A program made the position numbers and the translations under genes. A stretch of 5,620 nt of DNA. It comes from JBMYQA01 sp049600855. Its GTDB lineage: Bacteria; Bacteroidota; Bacteroidia; Cytophagales; Flammeovirgaceae. This document shows, one piece after another, positions 1-5,620 of this stretch (within the stretch, counting starts at the first letter, position 1; each line of letters starts with the position of its first letter). Below the pieces are notes generated by a model, which saw only the letters and a program-made list of their open reading frames with translations, was not told where the DNA came from and made no database searches. Where the stretch lies: NCBI GenBank assembly GCA_049600855.1, contig JBMYQA010000354.1:1-5620 (forward strand), in the 5' to 3' direction.

Positions 1-171
1 CATATTTATGGCGCAGTATTCTATATGGCAACTGGATTTCATGGATTTCATGTTATCATTGGAACAATATTTTTAGCGGTATGTTTAGCTAGAGCTAAAA
101 AAGGACATTTTACAAAAGATCATCATTTTGGATTCAATACTTGGTCAATTCGAGCCAACAGCTCATCGTAA
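1..171 (+). CDS. coxC: Cytochrome c oxidase subunit III, C-terminal-region fragment, cut off at both ends
   Basis: Frame 1 is open from the window edge to a TAA at 169-171. Residues 1-45 (1-135) read as subunit III of an aa3-type haem-copper oxidase, an inner-membrane protein supporting the proton-pumping core. Visible landmarks are YGAVFYMATGFHGFHVIIGT, a hydrophobic helix (about residues 18-30), a basic loop RAKKGHFT and then HHFGF. In alphaproteobacterial and mitochondrial homologues HHFGF is followed by E and a last helix of the AWYWHFVDVVWLFLF type, about 26 residues in all. Here that part is missing: after F45 the frame reads NTWSIRANSSS and stops, and those codons are simply the antisense of the protease gene. 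The N-terminal part lies outside the window. The cox3-like part is 43/135 (32%) G+C. The loop sequence resembles AT-rich marine alphaproteobacteria, from memory only. As it stands the product would lack its final membrane helix. Family assignment is secure; the origin of the junction is not. Confidence 0.85.
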   Translation, partial: HIYGAVFYMATGFHGFHVIIGTIFLAVCLARAKKGHFTKDHHFGFNTWSIRANSSS

Positions 172-2645
172 TGATAACGCGTTAAGGTATCACTCGTTCT
201 TGAAGCATTGCGTTTAATTAATGATTGTATCTTCTTTAATTCTCCTCTGGCAATCGGACGAATGTCTGATTGACTCACATCAATAGGCGTATAGCCCACA
301 AAAGAACGGAATGCGCTCGGCACAGGTCGTTGCTCAGACTTCATCAATGACTCTAAACCTTCGATATAAGCACGCTGTAAGTTCCTGCGATAAGTGTCTA
401 CTTTTTTACCTTGACTGGTTTCTGTCCAAATGCCCGCTCTAAGATCGTCCATCATGGCAAGAACAGAATACGCTTCATTTCCATTTAGCGTTTCGTTTTC
501 TAACATGCGAGCTAACCTGCTGAATGATAATAAGTTACCTAAAACTCTTGCTTGCCCTCCACGAATGCGATTCACAATACCAGCCGACTCAATTTTATTT
601 AGGATATCGCGTTCAATCATCCAATCTGGGGTGTTAAACGCTTGGTCGATTAAGAATTTTACAGCACGCTCTTGGCGATCTTTCGCAATGTGTGTAAATA
701 CTGCCCCTTCTTGATCATAGGTTTTATTATCCACGTAAACGCCTCCAACGTTGGTGGCTACATGCCCCATGTAACGATTCCACTGTGAAATGACCGCTCT
801 ATATAATTCTTGTAAATCATCGTAATTGGCACCATCTGCTTTTGTCCACTCAATGAGGTTGGGCAAAATGCGTTTGAGGTTGGCAATGCCATAGTCGCTT
901 GCTTTCATCGCATCATCCCCTAAATCTTCGGTTTGTGAACTTGGATCAAGCGGTTGAATCATTTGCTGACCAAAGCGATACATTTTATCGTCTTCATGTT
1001 CTTTTATCCAGGCATGCAAGGTTTTCTTCTCTTCTTCAGATGACTTGGCATCGAGTATTGGACGGTAGCCCCATTTGATGGAATGTTTGTCATAGATACC
1101 AATACCAGGCATTAAAGCTACGCCTTTGTCTTCTGGTTGTGCTACATAATTGAAACGAGCATAGTCCATAATAGAAGGTGCTGTTCCCATCTCTTTAGTA
1201 AAGGTCGCTGAGCGCAAGGAATCAACAGGGTATGACGAGCTAGCGCCCATGTTGTGTGGTAAACCCAAGGTGTGACCAACTTCATGGGCCGATACAAAAC
1301 GAATGCATTCTCCCATCACCTCATCATCAAACTTTAGTTTTCGAGCATCAGGATTAATGGCTGCTGTTTGTACAAAATACCAGTTACGCAGTAAATTCAT
1401 CACATTATGATACCACAAAATATCACTTTCAATGATTTCACCAGAGCGCGGATCGTGTACGTGAGGGCCTTGCGCATTTTGGATGGGTGTGGTAATGTAT
1501 CGAATCACAGAATAGCGAACGTCCTCAGGATTAAACTCAGGGTCTTCTTCTTTGGATGGTGGATCTTTGGCAATGATGGCATTTTTAAATCCTGCCGCTT
1601 CAAACGCTACTTGCCAATCTTCAATGCCTTGCTTGAGGTATTTTCTCCACTTCATAGGCGTTGCTGGGTCAATGTAGTAGACAATAGGTTTGATGGGTTC
1701 TACTAATTCGCCACGTCTGAATGCTTCTGGATCTTTAGGTTCTAATCTCCAACGGGTAATGTAAGTCTTACGTTTCGCTTTTTGTTCATCCAAACCATAA
1801 TCGTATTGCGAAACGGAGAAGTATCCGACTCTGCGGTCAAACTCACGAGGCATCATGGGTTCTTCGGGCAATAACACAAAGGATTGACTCATCTCTAAGG
1901 ATAAGGTATTGGTTAAGGAGTTTGCAGGAAGTTGGGTTGCACTGTAGGTGAGTACATGGCGAACTTCTACATTCATTGGGTAGCTGCTCATGCGCATAAT
2001 CATGCTACGTTGGCTATCTAATCTCCTTACGCCAAATCGTCTGCGTTGACTCGAACTCAATGGGCCAATCATGGCAACATCTGAAGTGAATAGCTTGGTT
2101 ACATCCACTACGCTGCTTGTAGAATCTTTGCTGTAAGCTGCAATATTGAATGCACTAATGATGGGTTCGAAATTGTTGTTTCGTACTGATTCATAGATGG
2201 GTAAATTTTCATCGGCTACACTATTGTGTGATACCGAACGTAGTAATAGTTTATCGCCGTGTTTTTGCCATCTAATGACCTGCTGCGGGCGCGACTTCAT
2301 GCCGGCACCACCAAAGTTGAGGTTCTGGATTGTTCCAGCAATTCTGCTGACCAACAAGATTTCTCGTTCTAGCAAAGAGTCTGGAATTTCAAAGTAAAAT
2401 TTCCCCTTTACTTCGTGGGTACTGAAAAGCCCCTCATCAGATTTGGCATCCTTAGTAATAACCTTATCATAAGGCTTAGGGCCTTTTTTGCGCATAGGAG
2501 GTTTTTTGGTCGGAGCTTTGGTGGGTGCCGTTACTGCCCCTTTGCCTTTTTTCTTCTTCTTATCTTTTTGGGCAAAAGAAGCTGGATGCCCAATCAAAAA
2601 GCAGGTGAATACCATCACCAATACTTTGAAGTAGCGTTTTTTCAT
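123..2645 (-). CDS. Secreted zinc-dependent metalloprotease (DUF5118-DUF5117-DUF4953 Met-zincin)
   Basis: This 840-residue protein is predicted to be exported and to hydrolyse peptide bonds; its substrate is unknown. Residues 1-25 form a signal peptide (KKR, hydrophobic core, probable cleavage ASFA|Q). A lysine-rich linker follows (about 27-58, 14 basic of 32, with an APTKAPTKKPP stretch). DUF5118-like sequence covers roughly 58-105, DUF5117-like sequence roughly 110-310. The catalytic region carries HEVGHTLGLPHN at 454-465 (bases 1251-1286), giving zinc ligands H454, H458, H464 and catalytic E455. The Met-turn is SIMDY at 491-495 (M493), followed by RFNYVAQPED, typical of this family. YGIANLKRILPNLIEWT (585-601) is another family signature in the C-terminal DUF4953 part. 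Length and motif order fit an intact enzyme, with no frameshift. There is no type IX sorting domain at the C-terminus, which ends LARIDQVLNPK. The ATG at 2645 directly precedes the signal peptide. The stop at 123-125 lies inside the cox3-like stretch, so the last three or four codons could belong to either source. Confidence 0.93.
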   Translation of the reverse strand: MKKRYFKVLVMVFTCFLIGHPASFAQKDKKKKKGKGAVTAPTKAPTKKPPMRKKGPKPYDKVITKDAKSDEGLFSTHEVKGKFYFEIPDSLLEREILLVSRIAGTIQNLNFGGAGMKSRPQQVIRWQKHGDKLLLRSVSHNSVADENLPIYESVRNNNFEPIISAFNIAAYSKDSTSSVVDVTKLFTSDVAMIGPLSSSQRRRFGVRRLDSQRSMIMRMSSYPMNVEVRHVLTYSATQLPANSLTNTLSLEMSQSFVLLPEEPMMPREFDRRVGYFSVSQYDYGLDEQKAKRKTYITRWRLEPKDPEAFRRGELVEPIKPIVYYIDPATPMKWRKYLKQGIEDWQVAFEAAGFKNAIIAKDPPSKEEDPEFNPEDVRYSVIRYITTPIQNAQGPHVHDPRSGEIIESDILWYHNVMNLLRNWYFVQTAAINPDARKLKFDDEVMGECIRFVSAHEVGHTLGLPHNMGASSSYPVDSLRSATFTKEMGTAPSIMDYARFNYVAQPEDKGVALMPGIGIYDKHSIKWGYRPILDAKSSEEEKKTLHAWIKEHEDDKMYRFGQQMIQPLDPSSQTEDLGDDAMKASDYGIANLKRILPNLIEWTKADGANYDDLQELYRAVISQWNRYMGHVATNVGGVYVDNKTYDQEGAVFTHIAKDRQERAVKFLIDQAFNTPDWMIERDILNKIESAGIVNRIRGGQARVLGNLLSFSRLARMLENETLNGNEAYSVLAMMDDLRAGIWTETSQGKKVDTYRRNLQRAYIEGLESLMKSEQRPVPSAFRSFVGYTPIDVSQSDIRPIARGELKKIQSLIKRNASRTSDTLTRYHYDELLARIDQVLNPK

Positions 2646-2690
2646 AAGATTGTTGTTTAAGTAATATGGTTATTCAGTACTAATAAATAG

Positions 2691-2703
2691 CTACTGACAG
2701 TAG
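2691..2703. promoter_or_regulatory. 13-bp palindrome upstream of the protease gene, possible operator
   Basis: CTACTG-A-CAGTAG is a perfect inverted repeat with 6-base arms around one central base. It lies 45-57 bases upstream of the protease ATG, where a repressor or activator site would be expected. I recognise no regulator for this motif and see no second copy in the gap, so an operator role is inference from symmetry and position only. Confidence 0.25.
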
Positions 2704-2707
2704 TTCC

Positions 2708-2721
2708 GTATTTTGGAATAC
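2708..2721. repeat. Small inverted repeat next to the palindrome
   Basis: GTATT-TTGG-AATAC is a perfect 5-base inverted repeat with a 4-base centre, five bases from the 13-bp palindrome on the side away from the protease. It is AT-rich and short enough to be chance. It is recorded because two symmetric elements stand side by side in the leader of the protease gene. Confidence 0.2.
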
Positions 2722-2789
2722 TTAGTTAAGTTTCAAGTCAATCGATCTGTTTGGAGTTTGTTTAGTTCTTTGTGAGAGGCTAATTGTTG

Positions 2790-2820
2790 ACAGCAGGTTA
2801 AAACCTAACGCTGCTGCTGT
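2790..2820. repeat. Inverted repeat ACAGCAG/CTGCTGT in the kinase-protease gap
   Basis: The arms ACAGCAG (2790-2796) and CTGCTGT (2814-2820) pair perfectly over 7 bases around a 17-base loop. An alternative nested fold pairs AGGT (2795-2798) with ACCT (2803-2806) across a TAAA loop, extended by CAGC (2791-2794) with GCTG (2810-2813) and a 3-base bulge. It starts about 72 bases after the kinase stop and is not followed by a T-run on the minus strand. A classical terminator is therefore unlikely; an mRNA 3'-end structure or part of the protease leader is possible. Confidence 0.3.
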
Positions 2821-2892
2821 GATTTAGACTGACAATATTAGGTAAAAAAAAGGGGAGATTTTGACCGTACATGTAAAAGTCGGCATCTTGAC

Positions 2893-5163
2893 TCAATCTT
2901 TTGAAGTGGATTTGGGGAGGGTAATTAAAAAGGTAGTGCCTTTGTCAGAGGTATTCTCCACTTCCATCGTGCCTTGATGATGTTCAATCACTCCGTAAGA
3001 AATTGACAACCCTAAACCTGTGCCTTTGCCGACCTCTTTAGTCGTAAAAAATGGGTCGAAAATTTTTGGAAGAATGTCTGGCGGAATGCCCGAACCAGAA
3101 TCTTTAATTCGAATTTCGAGTGTATTCGCTAATGATTTGGTGATGATTTCAATCGTTCCTTTCTCAGCAATCGCATCAATCGCATTATTAATCAGGTTCA
3201 TAAACACCTGATTGAGCTGACTGAAATAACAGTAAATCGGCTGTAAATTTGGATCATAATCCTTCATAATTTGGATATGATCCTTGTATTTATGTCTTAA
3301 GATGACCAAGCACGAATCAATTCCTTCGTGGAGATTAGACAAGGTTAATTGGGCTTGCGTAGATCGGGAAAAGTTTTGTAACCCTTTCACGATTTCTGCT
3401 GTGCGTTGAGCGCCCATTTCAATATCCTCAACCAAGTTAGCCACTTCTTCTTTGGTTTCCTCAAAGGAAATTTGCTTTTCGAGGGAAGCAATTTTCGCTA
3501 GTTTTTTCTGAATGTCTTTGGTGTCACTTAAGTCTTTAAGTTCCTCATAGTGTTTGAGAATTCTTGCTAAATCTTGTAAGGCTAATCGAATGCTTTGGGC
3601 TCCACCGGTAACAAAGTTGATCGGGTTATTAATTTCATGTGCAATACCTGCCGTCATTTGCCCAAGGCTCGCCATTTTCTCTGATTGAATCAGTTTTGCT
3701 TGGGCTTCTTTTAAGGCTTTTAAGCTTTTTTGTTCTTGCATCAGCATTTTCTCAATCTCTCTTTTTGCTTGTTCAAGATTCGTATTAATGATTTTTAGTT
3801 CTTCCGTACTTTGCACCAATTCCTCTTCCGAAACCGTGAGGTACTGATTTTTTTGTGCCAATATCTGATTTTTCTCTTCAATTTCTTTAGTACGCACTTT
3901 TACCTTTTCTTCGAGTTCTTGATTGATATTTTGTAGTTTGGTAGAAAGCAATTCTGCTTGATGAAATGTAGTGACAAACTGTTTAGACAGTACCATGGCT
4001 TTGGCAATAATGAGGATGACAATGCCATAAGAAACTAATTCCACCGATTCAATCACATTGGCTCCAAGTAAAATATCGTGAATGGCAAAAATGACAAAGA
4101 TAAACGCAGCGCTTGCGAGTAAAATGGAGCCATTGCGATTTCGCTGTATGGCGTTTACAAAACCATAAATGAGCAAGACGAAAACGGCTAATGCATAATA
4201 TCGGTAATAGGGAATGAGCTGAGAGTAGAAGTCTGCAGGAGTGATTAAGCAACAGATACTTGTGCTTATACCAATGGCGATGATGATATTGGTCAGCTTT
4301 TTAGGGAATTCAGCTGGAAAAACACTCCTTGTGAACAATAATGAAGTAGGAACTGATAAATAAAATGAAAACACATCCATTCGAATGCGCCAAAACCACG
4401 AAAGATTGGGGAAAAAATCTAGAATAATCATCTGATCCGACGATAACAGTCGGAGGGCAATTGTGAGACAAAATAAAGCAAAGTACAAATAAGATCGGTT
4501 TTGCCGTCTTAAATAAAATAATCCCAAATGGTAGCATAAGAAAGCTAAAGCGATACCTGTAATCAGTACCGTTTGCATGGTAATGCGGTAGCGCTGAGTG
4601 CTCAATGCTGTTTCTGTACCAAGGTAAATCGACTCCCAAAGTCCGCCAACTCGGTAATGAAAATTAGCCATCTGAATGCGCAGGATAATGTCTGACTCTT
4701 GACTGTGAATTGGAATAATATGAGATTTGGAATGGGGAATAGTAGCATCTCGACTAGTTCCTGCTTGCCCTACCGTGGACACCAAATGTTCATTCACATA
4801 TATTCGACAGGCATTAGACGCATCTGTCACTTTTAGGGCTAGCCCTTGATGATTTTCAGGTAATTTTAATTTAATCGCATAAGTTCCAAATCCTTTTCCT
4901 GGAAGTGCTTTACCATCCCACACTTGTCCATACCAAGCCATGGGAACGGGTAAAAAATGTTGGGGAGATTGCAACCGTTCACTGGCTTCTTCATAACTTA
5001 AGTATTGTTCAAACTGAAAACACCATTCCCCATCTAAGGCAATAGCTCCTTGTTCTTCAAAGTGATAAGATTCCAGATTGGCTTCGCCTTTTACCACTAC
5101 TTGTGCAATACCAGTAGTGTGAAGGAGGAGGAAGCAACATAGTGAAAGCAAGGCTGTTTTCAT
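2893..5163 (-). CDS. 7TMR-DISM-type membrane sensor histidine kinase, no receiver domain
   Basis: This 756-residue sensor kinase should bind an extracytoplasmic ligand, autophosphorylate on histidine and pass phosphate to an unseen response regulator. In order: signal peptide 1-20 (MKTALLSLCC..., GIA|Q); a periplasmic jelly-roll/galactose-binding-like domain at about 21-190 (DGEWCFQF, GFGTYAIKLKLP, CRIYVNEHL, ANFHYRVGGLW); seven membrane segments at about 194-218, 224-242, 257-282, 290-312, 319-340, 345-369 and 373-393; a coiled coil at 400-495; the H-box GIAHEINNPINF with phospho-acceptor H509 (bases 3637-3639); an N-box around NLINNAIDAI (656-665); a G1 box DSGSGIP (688-694); an F-box IFDPFFTTK (701-709); and a G2 box GKGTGLGLS (712-720). 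All catalytic boxes are intact; HEINNP is HPK4-like. The stop is TGA at 2893-2895. The frame is open to an ATG at 5298, but I prefer the ATG at 5163: the signal peptide follows it directly, and the extension contains a terminator-like hairpin and a -7 element. The ligand may be a carbohydrate, by fold analogy only. Confidence 0.92.
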   Translation of the reverse strand: MKTALLSLCCFLLLHTTGIAQVVVKGEANLESYHFEEQGAIALDGEWCFQFEQYLSYEEASERLQSPQHFLPVPMAWYGQVWDGKALPGKGFGTYAIKLKLPENHQGLALKVTDASNACRIYVNEHLVSTVGQAGTSRDATIPHSKSHIIPIHSQESDIILRIQMANFHYRVGGLWESIYLGTETALSTQRYRITMQTVLITGIALAFLCYHLGLFYLRRQNRSYLYFALFCLTIALRLLSSDQMIILDFFPNLSWFWRIRMDVFSFYLSVPTSLLFTRSVFPAEFPKKLTNIIIAIGISTSICCLITPADFYSQLIPYYRYYALAVFVLLIYGFVNAIQRNRNGSILLASAAFIFVIFAIHDILLGANVIESVELVSYGIVILIIAKAMVLSKQFVTTFHQAELLSTKLQNINQELEEKVKVRTKEIEEKNQILAQKNQYLTVSEEELVQSTEELKIINTNLEQAKREIEKMLMQEQKSLKALKEAQAKLIQSEKMASLGQMTAGIAHEINNPINFVTGGAQSIRLALQDLARILKHYEELKDLSDTKDIQKKLAKIASLEKQISFEETKEEVANLVEDIEMGAQRTAEIVKGLQNFSRSTQAQLTLSNLHEGIDSCLVILRHKYKDHIQIMKDYDPNLQPIYCYFSQLNQVFMNLINNAIDAIAEKGTIEIITKSLANTLEIRIKDSGSGIPPDILPKIFDPFFTTKEVGKGTGLGLSISYGVIEHHQGTMEVENTSDKGTTFLITLPKSTSKD

Positions 5164-5217
5164 TGCTATGCAAGTTTGTGGTAGTAATCGTGAGACTCCA
5201 AGCATAGCTAAGGTAAA

Positions 5218-5225
5218 CAAATATA
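5218..5225 (-). promoter_or_regulatory. Bacteroidota-type -7 promoter element for the kinase gene
   Basis: On the minus strand this reads TATATTTG, an exact match to the Bacteroidota housekeeping -7 consensus TAnnTTTG. It ends 54 bases before the ATG at 5163, a reasonable distance for a short 5' leader. No good TTTG-type -33 element is visible 19-21 bases further upstream (only TTCA at a 20-base spacing), so the match is partial. The consensus is established knowledge; its use here is inference. Confidence 0.4.
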
Positions 5226-5253
5226 ATGAAATGTGCGGAAGCTTATGAAGTGG

Positions 5254-5270
5254 AAAAAAGAGGTTGCCTC
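5254..5270 (-). terminator. Probable intrinsic terminator of the beta-propeller gene
   Basis: On the minus strand GAGG-CAA-CCTC forms a compact GC-rich stem (5260-5270, extendable by one G-U pair) followed directly by six T (5254-5259). It starts about 30 bases after the TAA of the upstream gene, the expected place. The stem is short (4-5 pairs) and the loop only three bases, so strength is uncertain. It also argues that the bases between 5164 and 5298 are not coding. Confidence 0.45.
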
Positions 5271-5300
5271 CATAAGATCGCAGTGTTGCCCGACTCACTG

Positions 5301-5620
5301 TTATAAATCATAAATTGCGATGTAGGATGCCACATCGCCTCCAATGTATAGTTTGTCGTGTTTTTCTATAATGGAGCCAGCTTCCATGACTGTGGTTCCT
5401 TTGGTATCATAAAGTGCTTGAATAACGTTTCCTTGTTCATTGATCTCTAAAATCATCCCAAACCTTTCAGCTTTAGGCTGTATAAAGTTTGGCAAGCCAT
5501 ATACGAACTTTTTCAGTCCAGCTTTCGCGTGAATTTCGTCTAATTGGTCATTTCTTTTTGTGGTAAACCCAAGCCAGAAGTTTCCGTTTTCTCGTCTAGT
5601 AATATTGTTCGGAAAGCCCG
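5301..5620 (-). CDS. Strictosidine-synthase-like / SMP-30-type beta-propeller protein, C-terminal 105 residues
   Basis: The frame enters from beyond the window and ends with TAA at 5301-5303, giving 105 codons plus two bases; the start is not visible. The visible part begins GFPNNITRRENGNFWLGFTT, close to the GFPDNI...G.fWvG signature of strictosidine-synthase-like proteins such as the animal APMAP group, then continues with ERFGMILEINEQGNVIQALY and closes with KLYIGGDVASYIAIYDL. These match the last blades of a six-bladed propeller, in which each blade strand pair reads roughly G.v..ld..G.v...l. Bacterial members are often annotated as SMP-30/gluconolactonase/LRE family and are thought to be hydrolases, but the substrate cannot be read from this piece. 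No membrane segment or sorting domain follows the last blade. A TTG at 5495 is an internal leucine codon, not a start. It probably ends its own transcript at the hairpin just downstream. Confidence 0.72.
   Translation of the reverse strand, partial: GFPNNITRRENGNFWLGFTTKRNDQLDEIHAKAGLKKFVYGLPNFIQPKAERFGMILEINEQGNVIQALYDTKGTTVMEAGSIIEKHDKLYIGGDVASYIAIYDL

Noticed and set aside
2415..2660. Plus-strand open frame of 81 codons over the start of the protease gene
   Set aside because: It is antisense to the signal peptide and lysine linker; its residues are just the reverse reading of a biased coding sequence and show no family features.
2833..2840. TAATATTG on the minus strand as a -7 promoter element for the protease gene
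   Set aside because: It has one mismatch to TAnnTTTG, no -33 partner at the right spacing, and would give a leader of about 180 bases; too weak to annotate.
2844..2851. Run of eight T on the minus strand, preceded by CCCC, 41 bases after the kinase stop, as a terminator
   Set aside because: The bases before it offer only a weak, AT-rich imperfect stem (GA-TTTT against AAAA-TC), so I cannot support an intrinsic terminator.
4049..4639. Two minus-strand open frames (67 and 109 codons) inside the kinase gene
   Set aside because: They are out-of-frame readings of the membrane-segment region of the kinase and have no recognisable domain.
5301..5495. A complete 64-codon gene starting at the TTG at 5495
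   Set aside because: The same frame stays open to the window edge and the upstream codons carry the propeller-family signature GFPNNI, so this is the tail of a larger gene.
1..5620. CRISPR arrays, tRNA or rRNA genes, insertion sequences, prophage or toxin-antitoxin modules
   Set aside because: I saw no spaced direct repeats, cloverleaf-like sequence, transposase motifs or terminal repeats on reading both strands.

Overview
The window holds three minus-strand genes of Bacteroidota type and, at its left edge, a short plus-strand fragment that does not belong with them. The Bacteroidota assignment rests on protein families: a secreted Met-zincin of the DUF5118/DUF5117/DUF4953 architecture, a 7TMR-DISM-type hybrid-membrane histidine kinase, the absence of Shine-Dalgarno sequences before the starts, and one exact TAnnTTTG-type -7 promoter element. 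Base composition of the genes is moderate (about 43-50% G+C in the stretches I counted). I cannot place the organism below phylum level.

Layout from left to right. Positions 1-135 encode, on the plus strand, an internal piece near the C-terminus of cytochrome c oxidase subunit III, of the alphaproteobacterial/mitochondrial sequence type. Its similarity stops abruptly at the GF of the conserved HHFGFE motif, and the frame then runs 11 meaningless codons into the antisense of the next gene. Positions 123-2645 (minus) encode an 840-residue secreted zinc metalloprotease with an intact HEXXHXXGXXHN site. Positions 2646-2892 are non-coding and contain several small inverted repeats. Positions 2893-5163 (minus) encode a 756-residue membrane sensor histidine kinase. 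A longer reading frame is open up to 5298, but a probable terminator and a -7 promoter element lie inside that extension, so I take the internal ATG followed by a signal peptide as the start. Positions 5301-5620 (minus) are the last 105 codons of a strictosidine-synthase-like/SMP-30-type beta-propeller protein whose start lies outside the window.

How the genes relate. All three Bacteroidota genes point the same way, but the gaps (137 bp and 247 bp) and the terminator and promoter signals suggest separate transcription units rather than a tight operon. The kinase has no fused receiver, and no response regulator is in view, so its output is unknown. The idea that it controls the neighbouring protease is only a guess from position.

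The most notable thing in the window is the junction near 123-136, where an alphaproteobacterial-looking cox3 fragment is joined to the very end of a Bacteroidota protease gene. A chimeric assembly or clone is the simplest explanation; a real rearrangement is the alternative. I found no convincing new biological system.
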